Part shown: piece by piece, positions 1 to 5,705 of the stretch
Layout of the letters: each line of letters begins with the position of its first letter
How positions within the stretch are numbered: position 1 is the stretch's first letter
Source: Clostridia bacterium
Lineage (GTDB): Bacteria; Bacillota; Clostridia; Oscillospirales; Acutalibacteraceae
Assembly (NCBI GenBank): GCA_017437165.1
Contig: JAFSBS010000039.1
Coordinates: forward strand, 1-7,258
Direction: 5' to 3'
Length of the DNA stretch: 7,258 bases
Program-made: the position numbers and the translations under genes
The notes under the pieces: model-generated
What the model was told of the DNA's origin: nothing
The model's database searches: none
The model's input: only the letters and a program-made list of their open reading frames with translations

Positions 1-1
1 A

Positions 2-40
2 ATAAGTCTGCCAGCAGGATATGTGGAGCATGTGGATTGA
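2..40 (+). CDS. possible 3' end of an upstream gene (very uncertain)
   Basis: A reading frame open from the window edge encodes ISLPAGYVEHVD and stops at TGA 38-40. It could be the C-terminus of a gene that begins outside the window. The other two forward frames are also open for short distances here: frame 1 runs to TAA 109-111 and frame 3 for about 13 codons. The choice of frame is therefore a guess. I recognise no family from so short a tail. Confidence 0.15.
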   Translation: MSLPAGYVEHVD

Positions 41-43
41 GCG

Positions 44-166
44 ATGACAGCAGAAGAAATTCTGTACCGCAGGAGAAAGGTGCGAAAGCACTCTCGAAAG
101 AGAATCGGTAAGCCAACCACTCCTACAAAACGAGATTGGAAAGATGTCAGGAACGATGTTGGGTGA
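44..166 (+). CDS. small basic hypothetical protein, 40 aa (doubtful)
   Basis: ATG at 44 opens a 40-codon frame ending at TGA 164-166. The product is very basic, with an Arg/Lys-rich stretch around residues 9-21 (RRRKVRKHSRKR), followed by a Thr/Pro segment and a short acidic end. It begins four bases after the stop of the preceding open frame and is in that same frame, so it could be a coupled small gene or the in-frame tail of an interrupted gene. No convincing ribosome site precedes the ATG. The codons include several AGG, AGA, CGA and CGC arginines, and the DNA is more GC-rich than the genes downstream. I do not recognise a family. A chance ORF is the main alternative. Confidence 0.22.
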   Translation: MTAEEILYRRRKVRKHSRKRIGKPTTPTKRDWKDVRNDVG

Positions 167-325
167 GACAGACTAAATGTGATTCAGGAGAAGGACTTGT
201 AAACTTTCTCTTATGAGGAGAACTCTTGAATTGCAAAAATAAATTACAAGGAGTTGAAAGTTAAAAGTACAAATTCAAGTTGTAAAAAATACATTTCATA
301 AAACAAAACGAAAGGAGGTGAAAAA
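167..325 (+). other. non-coding A+T-rich leader with nested inverted repeats
   Basis: This is the 5' region of the first clear gene. It holds several short complementary segments that could pair in alternative ways: CTTGTAA 196-202 with TTACAAG 244-250, AACTTTC 202-208 with GAAAGTT 256-262, and CTTGAATT 225-232 with AATTCAAG 272-279. A nine-codon frame (ATG 213 to TAA 242) lies inside it but has no well-spaced ribosome site. The strong ribosome site AAAGGAGGTG (311-320) is not complementary to any obvious leader segment. I could not identify a convincing sigma-A promoter. The operon promoter is probably here or further upstream. Confidence 0.4.
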
Positions 326-535
326 ATGAAAACGTGTAAGTTTAAATCTTATGATGAGCTTCCGATTTTTTTGAATGCGGAATTGATTGCTGAAACATTA
401 GGTATTGCAGTTTCATCTGTGTATGAAATTATGCATGAAAAAGATTTTCCAGTGCTCAAAGTTGGTGGAAGAATGTTAGTTGAAAAACAAAGTTTTAAAA
501 ATTGGATTGCTGAAAAAACAGGAGGTAAGAAATGA
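326..535 (+). CDS. small helix-turn-helix protein, excisionase/MerR-like (HTH_17 type)
   Basis: This 69-aa protein is almost entirely one DNA-binding domain. Residues about 14-60 have the pattern of excisionase-family HTH proteins: a leading Leu-rich helix (FLNAELIAETLGI), a recognition helix (SSVYEIMHE), then the wing 'FPVLKVGGRMLVEKQSFKNWI' that recurs in this family. Such proteins act in mobile elements as recombination directionality factors or small regulators, and this one could assist excision by the integrases encoded downstream. The start is well supported by AAAGGAGGTG ending five bases before ATG 326. The gene overlaps the next by ATGA (532-535), so the two are co-translated. Placement far from the integrases, beside a replication-like HTH protein, leaves a purely regulatory role possible. 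Confidence 0.85.
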   Translation: MKTCKFKSYDELPIFLNAELIAETLGIAVSSVYEIMHEKDFPVLKVGGRMLVEKQSFKNWIAEKTGGKK

Positions 536-972
536 GCAGAGAAGAACTTAATAAAAGATATTATCATTTGCCAAACGAGATTATGCAACTAGGTTTGTCG
601 GTTGGTGAAATAGCAGTATATAACTATCTGAAATATTGTGAAGACAGAAAAACATATCAGTGCTATCCGAGTTACAGAAAAATTGGTGAGGCGTTGAGTA
701 TCAGTAAAAAGACGGTGTACAAGTATGTAAAAAGTCTTGAGAAAAAGCAGTTGATTTCGACTGAACATACAACAGTAACTTTGAAATCAGGCAAAAAACA
801 AAATGGTAATTTGCTATATACGATAAGACCAATTCAGGATGCTACCGACTTCTATTACGAAAAGCAAATGTATGAATTAGAGAAAAAATCACGGGAGCAA
901 GAAGCACTTGAAAAACTCAGGAAATTCGAACAGAAGCACCCCGAAATGAACGAATTGGAGTGGTTAATATAA
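532..972 (+). CDS. winged helix-turn-helix protein, replication-initiator-like (HTH_36 type)
   Basis: This 146-aa protein starts with 'YYHLPNEIMQLGLSVGEIAVYNYL' (about residues 10-33), the entry helix of HTH_36 proteins. A conserved HTH follows at about residues 45-75: YPSYRKIGEALSISKKTVYK, then a helix with KSLEKKQLI and a basic wing. Residues about 108-146 are charged and helix-prone, rich in Glu and Lys, perhaps a coiled coil for oligomerisation. Related domains occur in plasmid RepA/DnaD-type initiators and in DNA-binding proteins of Clostridia mobile elements. The short length and lack of a catalytic domain argue against a rolling-circle Rep; a regulator or a DNA-binding replication accessory is more likely. 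GGAGGT (521-526) precedes the start, and ATGA overlap couples it to the upstream HTH gene. Confidence 0.8.
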   Translation: MSREELNKRYYHLPNEIMQLGLSVGEIAVYNYLKYCEDRKTYQCYPSYRKIGEALSISKKTVYKYVKSLEKKQLISTEHTTVTLKSGKKQNGNLLYTIRPIQDATDFYYEKQMYELEKKSREQEALEKLRKFEQKHPEMNELEWLI

Positions 973-985
973 GAAGCAGGTTAAA

Positions 986-1002
986 GCGAGGCGTCTCCTC
1001 GC
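986..1002 (+). repeat. GC-rich hairpin, 6-bp stem
   Basis: GCGAGG (986-991) pairs with CCTCGC (997-1002) across a five-base loop, CGTCT. It lies 13 bases after the winged-HTH stop codon and has no T-run after it, so it is not a typical intrinsic terminator. The loop bases CGTCT could instead pair with AGACG (1013-1017) in the next hairpin, giving two alternative folds. Confidence 0.5.
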
Positions 1003-1011
1003 AAATCACAT

Positions 1012-1030
1012 CAGACGGCAGAGCCGACTG
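1012..1030 (+). repeat. interrupted GC-rich hairpin
   Basis: CAG-A-CGGC (1012-1019) pairs with GCCG-A-CTG (1023-1030) around an AGA loop, with one A/A mismatch. The following TTTC is too short for a strong terminator. It may be a weak terminator for the HTH pair or part of the transfer-origin structure. Confidence 0.45.
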
Positions 1031-1048
1031 TTTCAAGGTTTCTAAAAA

Positions 1049-1110
1049 GATTTTCAGGGGTCTATTTAAGAGTTTAAAAATAAAAATGGAGCTGTAAAAC
1101 CCTGAAAATC
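1049..1110 (+). repeat. perfect 11-bp inverted repeat with 40-base spacer
   Basis: GATTTTCAGGG (1049-1059) and CCCTGAAAATC (1100-1110) are exact reverse complements. The spacer (1060-1099) is A+T-rich and contains TTTAA/TTTAAA steps. Long inverted repeats next to the nick site are a common component of transfer origins and bind the relaxase or its accessory protein. That role is inferred here from position just upstream of both genes. Confidence 0.6.
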
Positions 1111-1185
1111 GCCACAAATGGCTAAAAATAAAGGTTTGTAACGGGATACCTTAGGATTTAACTAAAAATGAAAGGAGTTTGAAAA

Positions 1186-1590
1186 ATGAAAGAAAACAAA
1201 AAGAAATGGGCCTACTGGATGACACCTTCTATGGTGGATGAAATACAAAAAATGGTGGATGAAGGCTATGCTAAATCAAAAAGTGTTTTCGTTTGTGATG
1301 CAGTTGAATTCTATATAAACTACTTAAAAACAAAAGATAATTTAGATTTCATTTCACCATTACTTGCAAAAGCTGTGCGAAATGAACTCAGCAGCTTTGA
1401 AAAAAATGTGTGTGAAATGTTGTTTAAAGTTGCAGTAGAAAATGCAAAACAGAGTCGCATGATGGCATATATAAATGATATTTATGATGAAGATTTTGAA
1501 AGAATTAATGATGTAAGCTGTCAAGATGTTGCTCATAACAATGGCGTAGTTTCATTCAAAGATATTAATGATACATTCTGGAATAAGTAA
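1186..1590 (+). CDS. relaxosome accessory protein, likely ribbon-helix-helix (MobC-like)
   Basis: This 134-aa protein has a short basic N-terminus, then 'KWAYWMTPSMVDEIQKMVDEG' and 'SKSVFVCDAVEFYINYLK' (about residues 7-48). That is the strand-helix-helix pattern of ribbon-helix-helix DNA-binding proteins. The remaining residues, about 55-134, are mostly helical and acidic and have no motif I know. Small proteins of this type encoded just before a relaxase act as accessory factors, binding near oriT and helping the relaxase melt and nick the DNA. The start follows GGAG (1174-1177) by eight bases. The gap to the relaxase is only 14 bases, so they form an operon. The family is inferred from the fold pattern and context, and a plain transcriptional regulator of the mob operon is the alternative. 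Confidence 0.72.
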   Translation: MKENKKKWAYWMTPSMVDEIQKMVDEGYAKSKSVFVCDAVEFYINYLKTKDNLDFISPLLAKAVRNELSSFEKNVCEMLFKVAVENAKQSRMMAYINDIYDEDFERINDVSCQDVAHNNGVVSFKDINDTFWNK

Positions 1591-1604
1591 AGAAAGGTTG
1601 AACT

Positions 1605-2912
1605 ATGGCAAAAATAATTTTCACAAGTAGATATTTTAAAAATGCAAAAAGCTCTAAGCTGGGTAAACTTGTTAAATATATGGGAACGAGAGAAGGCATT
1701 GAAAAACTTCCTGTTGGTGAAGACCACTCTCCTTCTACTGTTAATCAGCAGAGAGTTATTAAAGAAATTGTTTCAAAAATGCCTTACACAAAAGAGTATC
1801 CTGAGTATAAAGATTACGAAAAAGAAAGTTCAAAATGCAACGCTTCTGAATTTATTGATGCAGCTATTGAAAGAAATGCTGACAAAGTTCAGGACAGTAA
1901 AAAATTAGTTTCATACATAGCAGAGCGACCTGGTGTTGAAAAACTTGGTAAGCATGGTTTGTTTTCTCTGTCGGATGACAAGATTGATTTGGATAAAGTT
2001 TCAGATGAAGTTTCAAATCACGAAGGAATTGTCTGGACTCATGTTGTGAGTTTAAAAAGAGAAGATGCAGAAAGACTTGGATACAATAATGCAGATGCAT
2101 GGAAAAGTTTAATGAGAAGAAAAGTCTTTGAAATTGCTGAAGCACATAAAATTAAACCGAGTAATTTAAAAATTTATGCTGCGTTTCATAACACAACTCA
2201 TCATCCACATATGCATATGCTTGTTTATTCAAGCGACCCGAATGAAGGTTACTTAACTAAAAAACAGATAGATAATCTTCGTAGTACATTCGGTAATGAT
2301 ATATTCCGTAACGAACAGTACAAATTATTTCAGGCAGAAACTCTTAAGAGAGATGAAATTAAAAGTCGTATGAGAGATATTCTGAATAAATATGATATTT
2401 CACAAGATGACATTGGTATTAGTTATAAATTGAATGATTTAGCTAAAAAACTTGAAAAGGTTGATGGCAAAAAGAAGTATGGTTATCTGCCAAAAGATAT
2501 AAAAAAAGATGTTGATAACATTGTAAAAGTAATGGCGAAAAATCCCAAAATACAATCGATTTATAAAGAATGGAATGACATCAATCGTAAAAAACTTGCA
2601 CTTTACTATGACAGTAGTAAGAAACCAGATGTTCCACTTGAAGAGAACAAAGAGTTCAGGAGCATAAAAAATATGATTATAGAATCAGCATTGAAATATA
2701 TTTCTGCACCGCTGAAACACGAAGTAAGTCTGGTACAAGAAGGTATAAAGTTACTTCATAGTCTTGCAAAACTAATTGATTCTGATATTGATAATCAGTT
2801 GAATAATTTCGATTCAAAAGTAGATAGAAAGCTTCGTGCAAAAATCAACGAAAAGAAAATTGCACAAGGTCAGAAAATTGAAGGTCAGGGTTACTCTTCG
2901 ATGAGTATGTAA
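1605..2912 (+). CDS. relaxase, MobL / MOB_P-related (MobP2/MobP3-like) family
   Basis: This 435-aa protein is the DNA-nicking transesterase that would start conjugative transfer by cutting one strand at oriT and staying attached through a tyrosine. The histidine triad region is clear: H195-N-T-T-H199-H200-P-H202-M-H204, followed by the strand MLVYSS (205-210). It is followed by 'GYLTKKQIDNLRS' (215-227), typical of Bacillota MobL/MobP relaxases. A candidate catalytic Tyr is Y25 in KLVKYMGTREGIEKL; a related segment at 101-114 (LVSYIAERPGVEKL) holds a second, Y104. The C-terminal half (about 250-435) is Lys-rich and helical, probably for DNA or partner binding. AGAAAGG (1591-1597) precedes the ATG. 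No coupling protein or secretion genes are present, so transfer would need a helper element. Confidence 0.9.
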   Translation: MAKIIFTSRYFKNAKSSKLGKLVKYMGTREGIEKLPVGEDHSPSTVNQQRVIKEIVSKMPYTKEYPEYKDYEKESSKCNASEFIDAAIERNADKVQDSKKLVSYIAERPGVEKLGKHGLFSLSDDKIDLDKVSDEVSNHEGIVWTHVVSLKREDAERLGYNNADAWKSLMRRKVFEIAEAHKIKPSNLKIYAAFHNTTHHPHMHMLVYSSDPNEGYLTKKQIDNLRSTFGNDIFRNEQYKLFQAETLKRDEIKSRMRDILNKYDISQDDIGISYKLNDLAKKLEKVDGKKKYGYLPKDIKKDVDNIVKVMAKNPKIQSIYKEWNDINRKKLALYYDSSKKPDVPLEENKEFRSIKNMIIESALKYISAPLKHEVSLVQEGIKLLHSLAKLIDSDIDNQLNNFDSKVDRKLRAKINEKKIAQGQKIEGQGYSSMSM

Positions 2913-2980
2913 ATTTGTCTGGATATTATGAAGATATTGTGATATGTGTTGTTTGAAAATTAAAATAAAGGAGTAAGAAA

Positions 2981-4147
2981 ATGTCAAAACACAGACCAAG
3001 CGGAGATGGAATGATAAGAAACAGAGGGAAGTTCTGGGAAGGCAGAATAGTTGTAGGACATAATTCTGACCAGTCTCCGATATATCGATATGTGTACGGT
3101 AAGACACAAAAAGAATTGATTGAAAAAATGCATCAGAAACATATTGAGTATGATGGAATTGAATTAAGTGATAACAGTAACCTTAAACTTTCAGAATGGC
3201 TTGAGATTTGGAGTGAAAAGTATGCAAAAGTAAAATTAAAATTTCAGACCTATGAAAGTTATTTAAGTTCTATAAATCTATATATAAACCCATACATTGG
3301 TGATAAGCGGATTTCAAAAATAACTTCAAATGATATTCAGGAACTATATACTACACTGAAAAAAGAAGGTAGAGTAAACTATCATCCTGAGTATGGTAAA
3401 CAACTTTCTGCTTCAACAGTTTCTACAGTACATCGTGTACTGAGTGCTGCGTTAGAAGATGCAGTAAAAAATGTTTATATACATAAAAATCCTGTAAAGT
3501 TCACCAAACCCCCTAAAAGGAAAAATGGTGAGATGAAAATACTTAATGAAGAGGAACTTGAAAGATTTATGGAAGTCATAAAACAAGAACCATTCTGGGA
3601 TGATTTATTTTATCTTGAGTTGTCAACAGGTTTAAGATTAGGTGAGTTGTGTGGGTTGAAATGGTCAGACTTTGATGAGAAAGGTAAAACACTTGTTATA
3701 TCAAGAACAATATGTTTCAGAGGTGGAGAGCTGATAGAGGGAGATACAAAAACAAGAAACGGAAACAGAATAATTTATCTGCCTGAAAGTACTTATAAGA
3801 TGATGAATGAGAGAAAGATGAAGATAGATAGTCAGTGGGTGTTTCCTAATCCGTTGGATAATAGCAAACCAGTGAATCCGAGTAGTGCATATATGACTAT
3901 GAAAAAATTGCTTGAAAAAGCAGAATGTCCTGACATCCGTTTTCACGATTTAAGACATACATTTGCTACACATGCAATATCAAGTGGCGTAGATGTAAAA
4001 ACGCTTTCAAATATATTAGGACATTCAAAGTCGAGTTTTACATTAGATACATACACTCATGTAACAACAGAAATGCAGAAAAGTGCATCAGAAAAAATTG
4101 AAAATATGTTGGATGATATGTTTGGATTGGATGTGATGAGCTTATGA
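2981..4147 (+). CDS. tyrosine recombinase / integrase 1 with N-terminal AP2-like arm domain
   Basis: This 388-aa integrase should break and rejoin DNA at the element ends. Residues about 4-55 form an AP2-like arm-binding domain (HRPSGDGMIRNRGKFWEGR). Residues about 67-170 are the SAM-like core-binding domain (SEWLEIWSEKY, then STVHRVLSAALEDAV). Residues about 186-372 are the catalytic domain. All six expected positions are visible: R219 (STGLRLGE), K257 (GDTKTRN), H322 and R325 (FHDLRHTFATH), H348 (ILGHS) and nucleophile Y358 (DTYTHV). Length is normal and the gene is intact. AAAGGAG (2967-2973) sits seven bases before the start. It follows the relaxase by 68 bases with no terminator seen, so the two may be co-transcribed. 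Its end overlaps the next integrase by ATGA. Confidence 0.95.
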   Translation: MSKHRPSGDGMIRNRGKFWEGRIVVGHNSDQSPIYRYVYGKTQKELIEKMHQKHIEYDGIELSDNSNLKLSEWLEIWSEKYAKVKLKFQTYESYLSSINLYINPYIGDKRISKITSNDIQELYTTLKKEGRVNYHPEYGKQLSASTVSTVHRVLSAALEDAVKNVYIHKNPVKFTKPPKRKNGEMKILNEEELERFMEVIKQEPFWDDLFYLELSTGLRLGELCGLKWSDFDEKGKTLVISRTICFRGGELIEGDTKTRNGNRIIYLPESTYKMMNERKMKIDSQWVFPNPLDNSKPVNPSSAYMTMKKLLEKAECPDIRFHDLRHTFATHAISSGVDVKTLSNILGHSKSSFTLDTYTHVTTEMQKSASEKIENMLDDMFGLDVMSL

Positions 4148-5619
4148 AAAATAAACGTAAATCAGGCGAGGGTTTGTTAAGAAAAAGAAAAGATGGTCGT
4201 TGGGAAGGCAGAGTTGTTATTGGTTACGATGAAAAAGGTTTGCCTATAACAAAAAATGTAACTGCCAAAACAAAAGCAGCTTGTGTTGAAAAATTAAAAG
4301 AATTGAAAAAACAAGTTGCACCTGTGAAAACTAAAATTGATATAACATCAAAATCAGAATTCGGGGTATGGCTCGACTTCTGGTATAAGAACTATTCTGA
4401 AATGAATCTGAAAGAAACAACTAAGGCAGGTTACAGAAATGCAATTTATAATCACATAATTCCAAGTTTAGGGGGGATTCCGTTAGAAGAATTAACACCG
4501 GAAGTGTTTCAGAAGTTTATTGCCGAAAAGAAGGTTTCAGGGCGTTTGCAGTATGAAGATAAATTTGGCAAAGGTTTATCAGATAGGTCAATAAGATTGA
4601 TGTTTATTGTTTGTAAAACTGCATTTGATAAAGCTGTAGAGGTGGGTTGCCTTAATAAAAATCCTTTGAATGATTTAAAAGCACCTCCTAAAAACAGAAA
4701 AGAAATGCAGGTTCTGTCGCAAGATGAGTTGTATAGATTTTTACTACAGGCAAAATATGATGACTATCTTGAAATAGTTTTACTTGCACTTACAACAGGA
4801 ATGCGCAGAGGTGAGATATTGGGTTTGAAGTGGGAAGATATAAACTTTGAAACAGGTGAGTTACATATATGCCGACAAGTGACGTGTGTTGATGGCAAAA
4901 TTATAGTATCAACATCTAAAACAAAAACATCTGAAAGAATAATAATTCTACCTGAGTCTGTGGTAGGTGTCCTTTCAAAATACAAAGATACAGTCAATTC
5001 TGAATGGGTGTTTCCATCTCCATTGAATAAAGATTTACCAAGAGAACCTACAAGTGTATATAAGAAAACACAAAGAATACTTGAAAGAGCGGGTTGTAAG
5101 AAAGTAAGATTTCATGATTTAAGACATACCTTTGCGACAAATGCTCTTGCAAATGGAGTTGATATAAAAACATTATCAATGATGATAGGTCATGTATCGG
5201 CAGAAACAACAATTGATATTTATCTGCATTCTACTATAGAAATGAAAAAGATAGCGGCAGATAAAATTGATAGCAAAATGGGCAGAAACAGAGCGAATAT
5301 GGAAACTTTAGAATCTGGTAATGATACAACACCAAAAGAAGACCAGAAAGCAGAATTTAAGCCCAAAAACGGAAAACACAGAAAGAGTGGAACAGGATGT
5401 ATAAGTAAGATTAGCGAAAACTTATATGAAGGCAGATATTCACCTAAATATCCGAATGGTAAAAGAGTAGCACGAAATGTATATGCTCATACTGAAGAAG
5501 AGTGTGAAAAGTTGCTCAGTGAACTGATTGTTAATATGAAAGCAGAAATACAACAGGAACGTGAAAGGTTGGAAGCTGAAAAGTATGAAGAACCAGAAAT
5601 TCAGGGGCAATCAATGTAG
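4144..5619 (+). CDS. tyrosine recombinase / integrase 2 with arm-binding domains at both ends
   Basis: This 491-aa protein is a second complete integrase. It has an N-terminal AP2-like arm domain (about 3-57), a SAM-like core-binding domain (about 72-172) and a catalytic domain (about 188-375). Catalytic residues are R221 (TTGMRRGE), K259 (TSKTKTS), H324 and R327 (FHDLRHTFATN), H350 (MIGHV) and Y360 (IDIYLHS). The catalytic region closely resembles integrase 1. Unusually, a polar linker (about 378-408) leads to residues 410-466, which align with this protein's own N-terminus: RKSG, G, K, then EGR, then NVxAxT, in nearly gap-free register. A charged tail follows (467-491). It therefore exceeds the usual 380-400 aa by about 100. 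The only ribosome site is weak and ATGA overlaps integrase 1, implying translational coupling. A paired action with integrase 1 is inference. Confidence 0.93.
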   Translation: MKNKRKSGEGLLRKRKDGRWEGRVVIGYDEKGLPITKNVTAKTKAACVEKLKELKKQVAPVKTKIDITSKSEFGVWLDFWYKNYSEMNLKETTKAGYRNAIYNHIIPSLGGIPLEELTPEVFQKFIAEKKVSGRLQYEDKFGKGLSDRSIRLMFIVCKTAFDKAVEVGCLNKNPLNDLKAPPKNRKEMQVLSQDELYRFLLQAKYDDYLEIVLLALTTGMRRGEILGLKWEDINFETGELHICRQVTCVDGKIIVSTSKTKTSERIIILPESVVGVLSKYKDTVNSEWVFPSPLNKDLPREPTSVYKKTQRILERAGCKKVRFHDLRHTFATNALANGVDIKTLSMMIGHVSAETTIDIYLHSTIEMKKIAADKIDSKMGRNRANMETLESGNDTTPKEDQKAEFKPKNGKHRKSGTGCISKISENLYEGRYSPKYPNGKRVARNVYAHTEEECEKLLSELIVNMKAEIQQERERLEAEKYEEPEIQGQSM

Positions 5620-5635
5620 GATGTTATGCTAATTT

Positions 5636-5653
5636 GTATTTTCGATAAAATAC
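5636..5653 (+). repeat. 7-bp A+T-rich inverted repeat after integrase 2
   Basis: GTATTTT (5636-5642) and AAAATAC (5647-5653) flank CGAT. It sits just after the integrase 2 stop and directly before the -35 box of the cargo promoter. It could be a weak terminator, though it has no T-run, or an additional regulator site next to the larger repeat at 5657-5684. Confidence 0.4.
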
Positions 5654-5682
5654 TTGAAATTGTATCAATAAAATGATACAAT
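5654..5682 (+). promoter_or_regulatory. sigma-A-type promoter of the cargo module
   Basis: TTGAAA (5654-5659) and TACAAT (5677-5682) are separated by exactly 17 bases, close to the vegetative consensus TTGACA-17-TATAAT. Transcription would begin near 5689, about 17 bases before ATG 5706. This promoter separates expression of the cargo pair from the integrase operon. It also makes the upstream ATG at 5673 unusable, because that ATG lies before the predicted transcript start. Confidence 0.65.
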
Positions 5683-5684
5683 TT
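5657..5684 (+). promoter_or_regulatory. probable operator: perfect 11-bp inverted repeat overlapping the promoter
   Basis: AAATTGTATCA (5657-5667) and TGATACAATTT (5674-5684) are exact reverse complements around ATAAAA. The repeat covers part of the -35 box, the whole spacer and the whole -10 box, so a dimeric repressor bound here would block RNA polymerase. A further copy of the half-site, TTGTATCA, lies at 5712-5719 inside the first codons of the downstream gene. The likely ligand is the HTH protein encoded by the second gene of the module, as in autoregulated toxin-antitoxin operons. That is inference. Confidence 0.65.
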
Positions 5685-5705
5685 ATAAGAAAAGAGAAGC
5701 TATAT

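Larger units (their letters stand above)
973..1185 (+). other. 213-bp structured intergenic region, candidate oriT
   Basis: No gene is supported here. The gap separates the HTH pair from the mobilization genes, the usual place for a transfer origin. It contains, in order, two GC-rich hairpins (986-1002 and 1012-1030), a perfect 11-bp inverted repeat with a 40-base spacer (1049-1110), a small GCCA/TGGC hairpin (1111-1122), and an imperfect direct repeat, CTAAAAATAAAGG (1122-1134) and CTAAAAATGAAAGG (1162-1175). The second copy merges with the ribosome site of the accessory gene. The density of repeats is unlike the other gaps. Calling it oriT is inference from position and structure. A promoter for the mobilization genes could also lie here. 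Confidence 0.5.

Noticed and set aside
349..588. Open frames on the - strand over the HTH genes and elsewhere
   Set aside because: They are antisense to well-supported genes with good ribosome sites, and show low-complexity, Cys/Phe-rich products typical of shadows.
1642..1908. 88-aa + strand frame inside the relaxase
   Set aside because: It is an out-of-frame shadow of the relaxase N-terminus, rich in Leu and Lys with no domain.
2937..2966. Possible promoter TTGTGA-18-TAAAAT before integrase 1
   Set aside because: Transcription would begin within or after the ribosome site, leaving no usable leader; the match is also weak.
5673..5705. Upstream ATG extending the DUF3990-like protein by 11 residues
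   Set aside because: It lies within the operator repeat, has no ribosome site, and precedes the predicted transcript start; family members begin near MILYHGS.
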